Shown here: positions 63,986-64,000 of the stretch, in pieces | How the letters are laid out: each line of letters opens with the position of its first letter | Numbering within the stretch: the first letter of the stretch is position 1 | The notes under the pieces: generated by a model | Told to the model about the DNA's origin: nothing | Seen by the model: the letters and a program-made list of their open reading frames with translations, nothing else | Database searches by the model: none | From: a virus | Strand: one strand, 5' to 3' | DNA length: 64,000 bases | IMG/VR virus record: IMGVR_UViG_3300034375_007958 | Location: 103,331 to 167,330 of that record | Program-made: the position numbers and the translations under genes

Positions 63986-64000
63986 CTGGAAAAGTAAATT

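Noticed and set aside
1-64000. CRISPR array, insertion sequence or integrase attachment site
   Set aside because: No regularly spaced direct repeats, transposase or integrase motif was seen. The repeats found are promoter boxes and inter-tRNA stems.

Overview
The window is a contiguous piece of a T4-like (straight-tailed, contractile-tail type) bacteriophage genome, most like the marine and freshwater T4-like phages of aquatic Gram-negative bacteria. The T4-type replication and recombination set is recognisable: gp32 ssDNA-binding protein, UvsX recombinase, a probable UvsY, UvsW helicase, gp41 helicase, gp61 primase, class Ia ribonucleotide reductase NrdA/NrdB and glutaredoxin. Several upstream regions carry the T4 late-promoter core (TATAAATA or NNTAAATA). 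The host cannot be named from the sequence: no photosynthesis genes are present, and the phage-borne ClpS, Hsp20, bS21 and Fe-S assembly genes do not decide it. Nearly everything is on the minus strand; only 32586-32960 and 57953-58364 are convincingly on the plus strand.

Layout from low to high coordinates (transcription mostly runs from high to low). 1-6700: ClpS (cut by the window edge), Hsp20, ribosomal protein bS21, a GT2 glycosyltransferase, a coiled-coil membrane protein, small early genes including a GIY-YIG nuclease, an HEFVH metallopeptidase-like protein, and a membrane protein with a SleB-type lysis hydrolase. 6700-10530: virion proteins ending in a PAAR spike tip. 10560-14650: Sm-like protein, glutaredoxin, NrdB, NrdA. 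14650-24290: an Mtd-like fibre protein, a PD-(D/E)XK nuclease, a translationally coupled IscU / B12-radical-SAM / IscA operon, then small structural or unknown proteins and a KWDG nucleotidyltransferase-like protein. 24300-27770: radical SAM/SPASM, gp41, gp61. 27800-32550: tail-fibre-like proteins. 32580-40390: a plus-strand late gene, a miniature DnaE-like protein, unknowns, a PLP aminotransferase-fold protein next to a 2OG-Fe(II) oxygenase-like protein, and UvsW. 40500-43400: early genes behind a family of promoters that share a dyad box. 43400-50230: a nucleotide-sugar and glycan operon. 50250-52500: NadE, GuaC and tiny genes. 53640-56460: 15 tRNA genes. 56500-64000: a nuclease-like protein, a plus-strand rubredoxin operon, a nucleotidyltransferase-cupin fusion, UvsY-like, UvsX, AT-rich glycan-type genes and gp32.

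Three systems stand out. First, the tRNA operon carries inter-tRNA RNA elements whose 13-18 bp closing stems usually include the CCA end of the upstream tRNA and the first GG of the downstream one. At least three enclose interleaved (pseudoknot-type) pairings. A GC-rich run of five adjacent hairpins and a captured tRNA 5' half lie in the same operon. I know no named RNA class that fits; self-cleaving HDV-like RNAs near phage tRNAs are one thing to test. Second, the glycan operon encodes an E1/RfbH-type dehydratase (His in place of the PLP lysine, plus a cysteine cluster), RmlB-like dehydratases and an acetolactate-synthase-like ThDP enzyme split into two genes. Together they suggest a branched 3,6-dideoxyhexose pathway. 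Third, five early-type promoters have a 16-bp dyad placed one or two bases upstream of the -35 box, and several genes have start codons at the predicted transcription start (leaderless mRNAs).

All assignments come from reading motifs, overlaps and base pairing by eye; no database search, covariance model or folding program was run.
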